Shown: positions 9,875 through 18,222 of the stretch, piece by piece
How the letters are laid out: every line of letters begins with the position of its first letter
Numbering within the stretch: position 1 is the stretch's first letter
NCBI GenBank assembly: GCA_001873625.1
Contig: MNZN01000010.1
Coordinates: 1 to 55,356 of the forward strand
Source: Candidatus Saccharibacteria bacterium CG2_30_41_52
GTDB taxonomy: Bacteria > Patescibacteriota > Saccharimonadia > Saccharimonadales > Saccharimonadaceae
Direction of reading: 5' to 3'
DNA: 55,356 bases
Made by a program: the position numbers and the translations under genes
Notes under the pieces: generated by a model
What the model was told of the DNA's origin: nothing
What the model saw: only the letters and a program-made list of their open reading frames with translations
Databases searched by the model: none

Positions 9875-10489
9875 ATGTATCCAAATGATGACCAACCAAT
9901 AAACCATGCTGATTATTTAAATCAAATATCTTCGCATGTTCCGCAAAATAAAAATATCCTGACTGGCAAACCGTCAATTTTGATTGCTGGCATTGCTGCC
10001 GTTATTTTATTGATTATCATTATGGGTATTAGCAGTTTGTTTTCGGGCGGAATCAAACCGACTGAACAATTAGCCGCTCGCCTACTATCAACCGAGTCGA
10101 CCGCAAACAGCGCGACAGCAAATTTAAAAAGTTCACAAATGCGAGAGCTAAACACAGACTTGCGATCGTTTTTGACTAATACTATCCGCGATATTACGCC
10201 AATTTTGACCAGCGAAAAAATTAATATCAAAAGTTTGGACAAAAAAGTATTGACTGCCGAATCTGACGCTGATTTATTAGAAGTTCTAAACGATGCTCGA
10301 TTGAATGCAGTTTATGAAAATACTTATGCTCGCGAAATGGCGTACCGATTGGACACTATCTTGAACCTTATGTTGCAAATAAATAATAATTCCAGCAACA
10401 GAAATCTAAAGACATTTTTGACGAATGCCCGTACTGAATTGGAGCCACTACAAAAACGATTCCAAGACTTTGACATCGCGACTAATTAG
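9875..10489 (+). CDS. Single-pass membrane protein of unknown function
   Basis: 204 residues: a short polar N-terminus, one membrane helix at about 34-56 (ILIAGIAAVILLIIIMGIS), then an almost entirely alpha-helical, charged outer part of about 145 residues. I recognise no family. It is a neighbour of the broken pseudopilin gene, although the two need not be functionally linked. The 3' end overlaps that of the convergent 10486 gene by four bases. The start is the first ATG, with TTAAAT nine bases upstream as a possible weak -10. Confidence 0.7.
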   Translation: MYPNDDQPINHADYLNQISSHVPQNKNILTGKPSILIAGIAAVILLIIIMGISSLFSGGIKPTEQLAARLLSTESTANSATANLKSSQMRELNTDLRSFLTNTIRDITPILTSEKINIKSLDKKVLTAESDADLLEVLNDARLNAVYENTYAREMAYRLDTILNLMLQINNNSSNRNLKTFLTNARTELEPLQKRFQDFDIATN

Positions 10490-10836
10490 TCAGTTAGTTT
10501 TTCGCCGTTTACTAAATTGTAGCTAATTGAAACCAAGCTTTTCAACTCGTCGTCAGGCACCTGGCCTGTACAAATAATTGTGTTCCAGTGTTTTTTATTC
10601 AAATGATAACCAGGTAGAATTGTCTCGTAAACTTCGCGCAATTTTTCGGCCAATAATGGGTCGCATTTTAGACTAACCCGAAGCGGATTACTATTTTCGG
10701 AAATTAACGCAAACATTTTGCCGCCACCAGTTTCGGCGTGACCAATTTTATAGACCGAAGTCTCTTCGCCAAATGGAAAATCCAGTCGAGCGTTTGGAAA
10801 ACTTAGTATGTAATCTTCAATCTCTTTGTGTGTCAT
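10486..10836 (-). CDS. MmcQ/YjbR family protein
   Basis: 116 residues, the usual size of this small CyaY-like-fold family. Typical signatures are present: FPFGEETSVYKIG near the N-terminus, KMFALI, LRVSLKCDP, and the GYHLNKKHWNTI segment before the C-terminal helix. The family is widespread and described as possibly DNA-binding, but no reaction is established, so I give no function beyond the family. A TAGAAT hexamer seven bases before the ATG serves as promoter. Confidence 0.9.
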   Translation of the reverse strand: MTHKEIEDYILSFPNARLDFPFGEETSVYKIGHAETGGGKMFALISENSNPLRVSLKCDPLLAEKLREVYETILPGYHLNKKHWNTIICTGQVPDDELKSLVSISYNLVNGEKLTD

Positions 10837-10843
10837 TATTACT

Positions 10844-10849
10844 ATTCTA
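10844..10849 (-). promoter_or_regulatory. -10 element of the MmcQ/YjbR gene
   Basis: TAGAAT, seven bases before the ATG. Confidence 0.55.
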
Positions 10850-12061
10850 CAGACTACTGTACGGTGAACGCAAATTATCCATTGTTGTTTGCCAATTTAA
10901 TCGTTCCAAAATACTTGTTTGTTGCGCTGGGGTCGAGGGTTTTACAATCTTGTCACCGTCATTTGTACCGACGACGCCAAATTTATAAGTCATGTCTAAT
11001 TTTGTCAGCCCCTGTTTCTTGGCCTGCGACAAACAGTCATCTTTAAACACGGCACATGTGTCACCTAGTGCTAACCATTTGGATAACATATCGGTTTTAT
11101 CAGCACCGGTTTTCATCACTACATTAATACCAGCCGAGCGTGCTACATCAGGTTGGTCTTGTTGATCGAACAAAAAGTTTCCCATTGAATAGACAATTAA
11201 ATGGCCTTTATAGCTTTCCGTACCTTGAATCCAGTGCGGATGATCCCCTAGCACCATGTCTGCACCACCATCGATCAAGCTTCGATAAAAATCAACTTTT
11301 AATCGGTCAGGGATAGTTTTGTATTCAACCCCCATGTGTGGCGCTGCAATAACTGGCATGTACTTACCATATTTTGCCATTTCGGCCACGGCTTCGGGCG
11401 TTGGAATACGAAATACGGCATGAAAGCCACACAATGCAACTGGTAATTTACCTTTAGCGGTTGAATTGTCGTCTTTTGATATCGTGACTGGCATTGCAAT
11501 AACTTCACAAATGTCATCAATTACGCGTGGGTCATAATGGCCATAATACTGAATGCCAAACTTGTCCAATTGCTGACGAGTTTCATTAAAACCATCGATT
11601 CCCTGATTATCAGTGTGATTATTAGCTAGTGTAAAGGCCGTAAACCATTTGGCAGCTTCGGGCAAATAATCAGGTGAACAATTAAATGTTAGGGTTGAAT
11701 CTTCTTCGGCTGAAGTCATACTAACGCCTGTTTTTAGCGGACATTCCAAACCCGATATCCAAGCATCATATTGATCGCGATTAAATTCGTTAAGTCGCGA
11801 AAACGGATATTTATATTTTAACAAACTAGCCATCGACCAGTCATTTATATAACGTCCCCAATATGTATTACCTAAAAACAGCATGTTTGAAGTGACGGTT
11901 TTTGGTTGAGGTTCGGGTTTGACGACCACTTTATTTTCGGCTTGCGGAGCACCAGTTTTATTCGCCAAAAAAATGGCGACAGCACCAGAAATTATTATCA
12001 AGACAATTATTGCGACCATCCAGATTCGCCAATAACTACGACGATTCCTTATACCTTGCAT
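10847..12061 (-). CDS. CapA/PgsA-like metallophosphatase-fold protein, membrane anchored
   Basis: 404 residues with an N-terminal membrane helix (about 12-33) and a poly-gamma-glutamate-synthesis (PGA_cap) domain outside the cell. Recognisable elements are LFLGNTYWGR (normally GD, here GN), ANNHTDNQG around 165, ADMVLGDHPHWIQG and YSMGNFLFDQ. CapA proteins help make or tether anionic capsule polymers, but no capB/capC neighbours exist here, so the role is probably another wall-associated hydrolase or transferase. The Asp-to-Asn change at the first metal-ligand motif may alter metal binding. It has its own leaderless promoter. Confidence 0.85.
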   Translation of the reverse strand: MQGIRNRRSYWRIWMVAIIVLIIISGAVAIFLANKTGAPQAENKVVVKPEPQPKTVTSNMLFLGNTYWGRYINDWSMASLLKYKYPFSRLNEFNRDQYDAWISGLECPLKTGVSMTSAEEDSTLTFNCSPDYLPEAAKWFTAFTLANNHTDNQGIDGFNETRQQLDKFGIQYYGHYDPRVIDDICEVIAMPVTISKDDNSTAKGKLPVALCGFHAVFRIPTPEAVAEMAKYGKYMPVIAAPHMGVEYKTIPDRLKVDFYRSLIDGGADMVLGDHPHWIQGTESYKGHLIVYSMGNFLFDQQDQPDVARSAGINVVMKTGADKTDMLSKWLALGDTCAVFKDDCLSQAKKQGLTKLDMTYKFGVVGTNDGDKIVKPSTPAQQTSILERLNWQTTMDNLRSPYSSL

Positions 12062-12070
12062 AGTGACCTT

Positions 12071-12076
12071 ATTGTA
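12071..12076 (-). promoter_or_regulatory. -10 element of the CapA-like gene
   Basis: TACAAT with upstream TGt (extended -10), nine bases before the ATG. Confidence 0.65.
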
Positions 12077-12079
12077 ACA

Positions 12080-12628
12080 TTATTTGATTTTGGTCAGATA
12101 GTATTGCAGTTCAGCAATACTTCCACGAATGTCATCTAGCGCTCGGTGATTGCCTGGTTTTACAAATTTTTTGCGATATTTTCCGGCAAAAACGACTTTC
12201 CATGCACTTACGTCCAACATTCGATAATGGAGCCTGGAATCAAATAGCGGCCATTTTGCCATGATAAATCTGCGATCAACGTGGATTGAGTTGCCTGCGG
12301 ATAGAACCGGCATGTCAGCTTTGAAATTTGCATCGATAAACGTCAATAATTCTTGTTCAATTTCAGCTAGCGGCTTGCCAGTTGAGTTCTGTTTCAATAA
12401 CGCATCACGCGTAACTGGGTTAGCTTCCCAAAAAGCAGAACTGGCAGCAAATCGTTGCGCTAGTTGTGCTTTTTTATTTTTAACTACACCTTGATATGTC
12501 GATATTTCGTTAAAGTCCCAATCTGTTACAATCACCGCAATTTCCAAAATTAAATCGTCGGTTGCCGACAAACCCGACATCTCTAAATCAAGCCAAAGAA
12601 TCCTGTTTTTGGTTATTTTTTTAACCAT
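12080..12628 (-). CDS. orn: Oligoribonuclease
   Basis: 182 residues, the standard length. This DEDDh 3'-5' exonuclease digests 2-5-nt RNA fragments (including pGpG) to mononucleotides. The first Asp and Glu are in WLDLEMSGL (about 14-22), a further acidic motif is near SIHVDRRFI, and the final catalytic His and Asp are in NHRALDDIRGSI. It starts three bases after the mscL stop and is probably cotranscribed with it. The orn/mscL pairing looks like simple gene packing. Confidence 0.95.
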   Translation of the reverse strand: MVKKITKNRILWLDLEMSGLSATDDLILEIAVIVTDWDFNEISTYQGVVKNKKAQLAQRFAASSAFWEANPVTRDALLKQNSTGKPLAEIEQELLTFIDANFKADMPVLSAGNSIHVDRRFIMAKWPLFDSRLHYRMLDVSAWKVVFAGKYRKKFVKPGNHRALDDIRGSIAELQYYLTKIK

Positions 12629-12631
12629 TTT

Positions 12632-13057
12632 TTAGTCGTTCTTTTTATCTATTCGATCGAATCTGAGCAAACGAACTAATAAATATATTACAAATGCTAT
12701 AACTACGAAATTAATGAAATCGTTTAGGAAAAATCCGTAATTTAGAACTGCCGGCACACCATTTGAGGTATTGCCCATTGTCCAACTAAGTCCTTTTAGT
12801 CCTTGGGCTGAACCAAATACCATTCCAAGTGGCGGCATAACAACGTTATCAACTAGTGATTTTACCAGTACGCTAACAGCACCTCCTAAAACTAAACCAA
12901 CAGCCAGTCCAACAACACCCTGGGTTCTGATAAAATCCAAAAATGCTTTTAGTTGAGACTCACCTGCCTTAGCGATAGATTTTGGATATACACTGACTTT
13001 ATCAGTGACTATAGTAATCTTGGATTTTTCTGTAATCATTTTTTTTGACTTGACCAT
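12632..13057 (-). CDS. mscL: Large-conductance mechanosensitive channel
   Basis: 141 residues. MscL is a homopentameric inner-membrane emergency valve opened by membrane tension during hypo-osmotic shock. After a polar N-terminal extension of about 30 residues, the pore helix is seen in FIRTQGVVGLAVGLVLGGAVS with the conserved glycines, followed by SLVDNVVMPPLG, the periplasmic loop and the second helix FINFVVIAFVIYLLVRLL. The extension is longer than in E. coli, so an internal start such as the Met at residue 7 is possible. The ORF start lies right after TATAAG, leaving the exact start uncertain. Confidence 0.93.
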   Translation of the reverse strand: MVKSKKMITEKSKITIVTDKVSVYPKSIAKAGESQLKAFLDFIRTQGVVGLAVGLVLGGAVSVLVKSLVDNVVMPPLGMVFGSAQGLKGLSWTMGNTSNGVPAVLNYGFFLNDFINFVVIAFVIYLLVRLLRFDRIDKKND

Positions 13058-13097
13058 CTTATACCCCTATTCGTTAAAACAATTCAAATGTTTAACA

Positions 13098-14792
13098 TTA
13101 CATACTACCAGGCACTTCAATGCCAAGCAAATTCAGACCGTGTTCAAACACGTGTTTTACGCGCGAAATCATACCTAACCTTGCCTGTTTTTGAACGTCC
13201 GTCACATCACCTGTCGCGATTGGTGTTGATTCGTAATATCGATTCATTTCACGAGCCAGTTCGTATAGATAAGTTGCGATTTTGTGAGGTTCTAAATCAC
13301 GCGCCGACAAACGTATAACTTCTGGATATTCCGACAATTTTAAAAGCACTGATTTTTCGGATTCAAAATCATATTCAAAAATATCAACTTGTGGCGATTT
13401 ATTGTCGCGCAAAATCTTGTTTACACGAACTGCGGCGTATTGAATATATGGTCCACTAAAACCAGATAACGCAAATATACTATCCCAATTGAATAATATA
13501 TTGGTGCGGCGATCAGCCATAAAATCACTAAATTTAACAGCTCCCAGGGCAATCTTTTTAACGTCTTCATCAGACACATCACGGCCATTTACTACTTCAC
13601 GGGCTTTTTCCTCAGCCTGATTTAGCAATTCTTCCATCAAAACAACACCTTTACGGCTACTCATTTTTTCTCGAGTTCCATTCTCGTTGATTTGATCAAT
13701 CAATCCAAACCACAAGTGAACAAGTTCGGTCTGAATACCAATTTTCTTCGCCATTGCAAATAATTGTGTGAAATAAAACTGTTGTTCACTGCCGACTGCA
13801 TAGATTACGCGGTCTGGGTGCCAAGTTGACTCACGATATAACATAGTTGCCAAATCAGTAGTTGCATAAAGGGCGGCCCCATTCGATTTTTGAACTAACA
13901 AAGGCACATCAAATCCGTATTCTTCCAACTTAACAATTACAGAACCGTCTGGGTTTTGGGTTGCAATACCACGTGACAATAAATTTTTAACAATTGCTTT
14001 ACCCTTGGGAGCATAGAATGCCTCGCCTAATTCGTAGTCAGTCGTGATTTTCAAACGATCCATAATTTCATGAATATGTCCCAAGCTGATCTCGTTAAAT
14101 CGTTTGCTGTACTTTACAGCCTCTTCATCACCAGCTTCGAACTTTAATAACCAATCCTGAACTTCACCAGCCATCTGCGATTCGCCGCGTTCTTGTTCAT
14201 CTCTGAGGGCTTTTTTAGTTTCGATATATACTCGCCCTAATTCGTACACTCCACCGTTATCCAGTTGTTCGCTGCTGCTATATTTCAAAAAACCAACAAC
14301 CCAAACACCAAATGGCGCACCATAATCGCCCAAATGATTATCGGTAATTACATTCCAGCCAGTCGCTTCCATCAAGCGTTTTACTGCCCAGCCCTGATTG
14401 CCTGGTCTTAGGTGACCGATGCTGTATGGTTTAGCTATATTTTGGCTTGGATATTCGACAATCACTGTTTTTTCGGCACCATCATGGTTTTCGCCGTACT
14501 TATCAGTCCATAATTGGTCAAGATTTTTAGCAATACTTCGAGCCGACAAACGTAGATTTATGAATCCAGGACCTGCAATGGTTACTTCTGAAAAATTGTC
14601 AGTTTCACGTAATTTTTCGGCCAGTTGTTCGGCAATTTCCCTAGGATTTTTGCCTAGTGGTTTTGCCAATTGCATTACCACATTTGTCGCAAAGTCACCA
14701 AACTGTGGATCGGGGCGATTTAATTGAACAGCCTGATCTATATTAAATAATTGCTGAATGACGGATTGTATTGCTAATGTTATTGCTTCCAT
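13098..14792 (-). CDS. argS: Arginyl-tRNA synthetase
   Basis: 564 residues, class I synthetase charging tRNA-Arg. The N-terminal Add-1 domain (about 1-110) contains NRPDPQFGDFATNVVMQL. The HIGH motif appears as SIGHLRPGNQG (about 123) and the KMSKS counterpart as EKMSSRKGVV (about 378). The C-terminal anticodon-binding DALR domain includes SGFSGPYIQYA and ends LNLLGIEVPGSM. A partner substrate, tRNA-Arg(GCG), is encoded at 48.1 kb. No T-box is present. The TATACT eight bases before the ATG indicates a leaderless mRNA divergent from pgl. Confidence 0.97.
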   Translation of the reverse strand: MEAITLAIQSVIQQLFNIDQAVQLNRPDPQFGDFATNVVMQLAKPLGKNPREIAEQLAEKLRETDNFSEVTIAGPGFINLRLSARSIAKNLDQLWTDKYGENHDGAEKTVIVEYPSQNIAKPYSIGHLRPGNQGWAVKRLMEATGWNVITDNHLGDYGAPFGVWVVGFLKYSSSEQLDNGGVYELGRVYIETKKALRDEQERGESQMAGEVQDWLLKFEAGDEEAVKYSKRFNEISLGHIHEIMDRLKITTDYELGEAFYAPKGKAIVKNLLSRGIATQNPDGSVIVKLEEYGFDVPLLVQKSNGAALYATTDLATMLYRESTWHPDRVIYAVGSEQQFYFTQLFAMAKKIGIQTELVHLWFGLIDQINENGTREKMSSRKGVVLMEELLNQAEEKAREVVNGRDVSDEDVKKIALGAVKFSDFMADRRTNILFNWDSIFALSGFSGPYIQYAAVRVNKILRDNKSPQVDIFEYDFESEKSVLLKLSEYPEVIRLSARDLEPHKIATYLYELAREMNRYYESTPIATGDVTDVQKQARLGMISRVKHVFEHGLNLLGIEVPGSM

Positions 14793-14800
14793 TACTCTTC

Positions 14801-14806
14801 AGTATA
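14801..14806 (-). promoter_or_regulatory. -10 element of argS
   Basis: TATACT with TGc upstream (extended -10), eight bases before the argS ATG. Confidence 0.7.
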
Positions 14807-14829
14807 GCAAAAACTCAGGCAATCCCGAG

Positions 14830-14835
14830 TATAAT
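14830..14835 (+). promoter_or_regulatory. -10 element of pgl-gnd
   Basis: Consensus TATAAT, nine bases before the pgl ATG at 14845; it fixes that start over the longer upstream frame. Confidence 0.65.
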
Positions 14836-14844
14836 ATATTAAGG

Positions 14845-15516
14845 ATGAAATATATCTATACAGACATGCCTATTGAAAAAGCGGCAACGCAAACCGCAAA
14901 CAGATTAATTAATCATTTAAACAAAGGCGAACGTGTTCTTTTGTTGTTATCAGGTGGATCTGGAACTGCAATTGCTATAGCTATGGCAAAAAAGCTATAC
15001 GACATTAAATTGACTAATTTATTTGTTACCATGACCGACGAACGTTATGGCAAAGTAGGTCACGCGGACGAAAATTGGCAACAATTATTAGACGCTGGTT
15101 TTAATTTACCTGGCGCAACGATGTATCGCCCACTGGTTGGCAAGGACATTCAAAAAACAACCGAATTATTTAATGAATGGCTGTATGAACAATTCAAAAT
15201 GGCCGATTATAAATTCGGAATTTTTGGCATGGGCAGCGATGGACATACTGCTGGCATAAAACCTGACAGCGATGCAGTTGCATCAACAAATTTGGCTGCA
15301 TATTTAACAAGCGCGGATTTTGAACGCATTACTATAACCTTTCCTGCTATTCGCAAAATCGACGAAGCCGTAGTCCAAGCATCAGGCACAGATAAACGCA
15401 CAGTCATTAGTGATTTAATTTATAAAAATTTACCGCTAGATAAACAACCCGTACAAATTTTGAAAACTATTCCGCAAATTATACTTTATACTAATAATAA
15501 AAGGGAGGAAATTTAA
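14845..15516 (+). CDS. pgl: 6-phosphogluconolactonase
   Basis: 223 residues, second enzyme of the oxidative pentose phosphate pathway, hydrolysing 6-phosphoglucono-lactone. It has the NagB/RpiA/SugarP-isomerase fold with LLLSGGSGTAIAIAMAKKL, TMTDERYG and the catalytic loop FGMGSDGHTAGIKPD. An upstream ATG at 14758 lies inside the argS coding region; I prefer 14845 because the promoter hexamer precedes it and the family begins here. The stop directly abuts the gnd start, and zwf is encoded nearby at 18.2 kb, so all three pathway steps are in this window. Confidence 0.93.
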   Translation: MKYIYTDMPIEKAATQTANRLINHLNKGERVLLLLSGGSGTAIAIAMAKKLYDIKLTNLFVTMTDERYGKVGHADENWQQLLDAGFNLPGATMYRPLVGKDIQKTTELFNEWLYEQFKMADYKFGIFGMGSDGHTAGIKPDSDAVASTNLAAYLTSADFERITITFPAIRKIDEAVVQASGTDKRTVISDLIYKNLPLDKQPVQILKTIPQIILYTNNKREEI

Positions 15517-16425
15517 ATGAGAATTGCTATATCGGGACTAGGAAAAATGGGCGGACAAATCGCCAAAAAACTTTCCGAGAACGGGCACGAAGTTGTTGCC
15601 CATAATCGCAGTCGAGGACCTGTTGACGAAGCTGTGTCATACGGTGCAATACCAGCTTACGACCAAAAATCAGTTGTTGATGCATTTGGCAGTCAGCCAG
15701 TCGTGTTATGGATTATGATTCCAGCCGAAGTAATTGATAGCGCACTAGATGAATGGCTAACAATTTTGCCTGCAGGTAGCGTAATTATCGATGGAGGCAA
15801 CAGCGATTATCGTGGAGATAAAGCACGTGCCGACAAAGTAGCGGTCCGTGGCAGCACATTACTAGACATCGGCACAAGCGGCGGCGTTTGGGGAATTACA
15901 AATGGTTTTTCAATGATGGTTGGCGGTGAATATAATGCGTATAAAACAGTTGTTCCGGCACTTGAGACATTAGCAGCGCCACGTGGCGGTCATCAATATT
16001 TTGGCCCTAGTGGTAGCGGTCACTATGTCAAAATGGTTCACAATGCGATTGAATATGGCATGATGGAATCCCTAGCCGAAGGTTATCGAATGTTAGCCGA
16101 AGGGCCATATAAGAATATCGATTTGGCATTAGCTGGCGATATTTGGCAACAAAGTAGCGTTGTGACGTCTTGGTTGAACGATTTAACTCGACAAGCTTTG
16201 CATGAAAATCCAAATCTTGATGGAATTAGCGGCGTAGTCGCCGAATCTGGTGAGGCGCGTTGGACGTTGGAAACTGCCAAAGAATTAGGTATTCCCCTAC
16301 CATCAATCCAAGCATCATTTGATGTACGATTGGCGTCACAAAAGGGCAAAATTAATTTTGCAACTAAACTACTTGCCGCTATGCGCAATAAATTTGGTGG
16401 CCACAATATAAACGGTCAACAATAA
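15517..16425 (+). CDS. gnd: 6-phosphogluconate dehydrogenase (decarboxylating), short type
   Basis: 302 residues, the short Gnd/YqeC type rather than the 470-residue E. coli form. The Rossmann N-terminus reads GLGKMGGQIAKKL, with NRS after beta-2 near the cofactor ribose. VIIDGGNSDYRGD and the catalytic Lys/His/Asn set in GHYVKMVHNAIEYGMME (around 170) follow, then the all-helical C-domain. It converts 6-phosphogluconate to ribulose 5-phosphate, CO2 and NAD(P)H. GGGAGG eight bases upstream is the best Shine-Dalgarno site in the window, as expected for a second operon gene. Confidence 0.94.
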   Translation: MRIAISGLGKMGGQIAKKLSENGHEVVAHNRSRGPVDEAVSYGAIPAYDQKSVVDAFGSQPVVLWIMIPAEVIDSALDEWLTILPAGSVIIDGGNSDYRGDKARADKVAVRGSTLLDIGTSGGVWGITNGFSMMVGGEYNAYKTVVPALETLAAPRGGHQYFGPSGSGHYVKMVHNAIEYGMMESLAEGYRMLAEGPYKNIDLALAGDIWQQSSVVTSWLNDLTRQALHENPNLDGISGVVAESGEARWTLETAKELGIPLPSIQASFDVRLASQKGKINFATKLLAAMRNKFGGHNINGQQ

Positions 16426-16432
16426 GTTATAG

Positions 16433-16544
16433 CAAAACTCCCTCGGGTCCTGCCGCCCGGTTTCCCCTTATATTTTTTGTCTGCTTACAGAACAAAACAA
16501 TATCAGGGGGACCCCACCGAACGTCACCCGCGGAATGAGTTTTG
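16433..16544. other. 112-base extended imperfect hairpin between gnd and pyrG
   Basis: Between the convergent genes the sequence folds on itself through nested complementary blocks: CAAAACTC/GAGTTTTG at the ends, then GGGT/ACCC, GGT/ACC, CCCC/GGGG, ATATT/AATAT and TTTTGT/ACAAAA around an 11-base loop. The blocks are separated by purine- and C-rich internal loops. No long T-run follows, so this is more than an ordinary terminator. It could be a bidirectional terminator, a structured small RNA or a miniature inverted-repeat element. Its lower strand also contains GGTGACGTTCG, shared with the repeats at 47.3 and 47.9 kb. Confidence 0.6.
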
Positions 16545-16549
16545 AATTA

Positions 16550-18160
16550 TTATTTTTTGACTAAACTAGCTTTGATAAGTCCAACAAATAATGGGTGTGG
16601 TTTGGTTGGGCGGGATTTAAATTCGGGGTGAGCTTGGGTGGCTACAAAATATGTATTTTTTGGCGCTTCAACAAATTCAACTAATTTTCCGTCTGGTGAA
16701 TAACCGCTGACGATTAATCCGCCTTTTTCAATTTCAGCTAGATATTTTTGATTGACTTCGTATCGATGGCGATGACGTTCGACAATATCAGTTTTTCCAT
16801 ACGTTTTTGCCAGTAATGAACCGGCGGTGAGTTTAGCTGGATAGTCACCTAGTCGTAATGTGCCGCCAGTTGATTCCTTACCAGCTTGACCGTTCATAAT
16901 ATAGACAACATCATGTTTGGTTTTCGGTTCAAATTCAGTGCTGTTGGCGTCCACCAAACCAGCTTTGCGTGCAGCTGCAATCACTGCAACTTGTAAACCT
17001 AAACAAAGACCTAAATACGGCACATTGTTATCAAGCGCATATCGAGCTGCATCAATTTTTCCTTCAATACCGCGTTTGCCAAAACCGCCAGGGACCAAAA
17101 GCGCATCAACTGCTTTGAAATCTTTTTTGGTTGCCGTTTCGGCATTTATCCAGCGAATTTCTAAACCAGTTTTTTCATGCCAAGCTGCTGCTTTTAAAGC
17201 TTCGACGACTGACATATATGTATCTTCGTTATCAATATATTTCGCAACTAAACCAACTACAACTTTGGTTTTTGGCTTACTGGATTGTTGGCGCATAATT
17301 TTTTCCCAAGCTGACAAATTTGCTTTATTTTGAAAGCCAGTAAAATCTGATACAAGTTTATTTAGTCCACTTTTTTCGATAATCATCGGCACGCGATAAA
17401 TTGTATCGGCATTTGGCATCAACAAAACGTTTTCTTCGGGAATACCACCAAATAAACTAATCTTCCGCGCAACACTAATTGGCGCAGGATCGTCAGATCT
17501 AACAACAACCGCATCTGGCACAATACCAAAACCACGCAAATCATTTAGTGCGTTTTGAGCTGGTTTTGTTTTGAATTCTTTGCTAGTACCAATAAACGGC
17601 ACATAGACAACATGAACAAACAAACAATGGTCGCGACCATTGCGCTGTGAAAATTCGCGAATCGCTTCAATAAAACTCAAGCCTTCGTAATCACCAACTG
17701 TTCCACCAATTTCAACAATGTGAACGTCACTATTACTATCCTGAGATGATTTTAAAATAGCTTCTTGGATTGATTGAGTCAGGTGCGGCACTAATTGTAC
17801 CGTCTGACCACCAAATTTGCCGGCGCGTTCGTCCGCAATTAAATTAAATAATAACCTGCCTGCCAAAGTAGCGCTCTTTTGTGTTAATTCAATATCTAAA
17901 AATCGTTCGTAATGACCCAGGTCTAAGTCAGTTTCGGCACCATCGCGCGTCACAAAGCATTCGCCATGTTCGCGTGGATTTAAAAGACCCGCATCTACAT
18001 TAAGATACGGATCACATTTTTGAACCGAAACAGTTGCACCTTTGGCTTGTAGTAGAGCGCCAATGCTAGCAGCAGTGACACCTTTTCCTACCCCCGAAAG
18101 CACGCCCCCAGTTACAAATATATATTTCTGTTTTTTACCCATGTTTATTTTCATCTCCAT
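16550..18160 (-). CDS. pyrG: CTP synthase
   Basis: 536 residues. It aminates UTP to CTP with glutamine and ATP. The N-terminal synthetase domain starts KYIFVTGGVLSGVGKGVTA. The C-terminal class I glutamine amidotransferase has the nucleophile Cys in GLCLGLQVAV and the His/Glu pair in HPEFKSRP. The length equals the family norm. The first ATG is supported by a TACAAT eight bases upstream; another in-frame ATG seven codons in (MGKKQKY) is an alternative. As the only nucleotide biosynthesis enzyme apart from dut here, it suggests the cell salvages uridine nucleotides. Confidence 0.97.
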   Translation of the reverse strand: MEMKINMGKKQKYIFVTGGVLSGVGKGVTAASIGALLQAKGATVSVQKCDPYLNVDAGLLNPREHGECFVTRDGAETDLDLGHYERFLDIELTQKSATLAGRLLFNLIADERAGKFGGQTVQLVPHLTQSIQEAILKSSQDSNSDVHIVEIGGTVGDYEGLSFIEAIREFSQRNGRDHCLFVHVVYVPFIGTSKEFKTKPAQNALNDLRGFGIVPDAVVVRSDDPAPISVARKISLFGGIPEENVLLMPNADTIYRVPMIIEKSGLNKLVSDFTGFQNKANLSAWEKIMRQQSSKPKTKVVVGLVAKYIDNEDTYMSVVEALKAAAWHEKTGLEIRWINAETATKKDFKAVDALLVPGGFGKRGIEGKIDAARYALDNNVPYLGLCLGLQVAVIAAARKAGLVDANSTEFEPKTKHDVVYIMNGQAGKESTGGTLRLGDYPAKLTAGSLLAKTYGKTDIVERHRHRYEVNQKYLAEIEKGGLIVSGYSPDGKLVEFVEAPKNTYFVATQAHPEFKSRPTKPHPLFVGLIKASLVKK

Positions 18161-18168
18161 GGGATTTC

Positions 18169-18174
18169 ATTGTA
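18169..18174 (-). promoter_or_regulatory. -10 element of pyrG
   Basis: TACAAT with TGc upstream (extended -10), eight bases before the first pyrG ATG. Confidence 0.65.
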
Positions 18175-18222
18175 GCACGCTAATGTATAAAAACGCTAGA
18201 TGTAGCGTGTATGTTGTTTATT

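Noticed and set aside
14758-14844. Longer N-terminus for Pgl
   Set aside because: It would overlap argS on the other strand and start before the promoter hexamer; family similarity begins at 14845.
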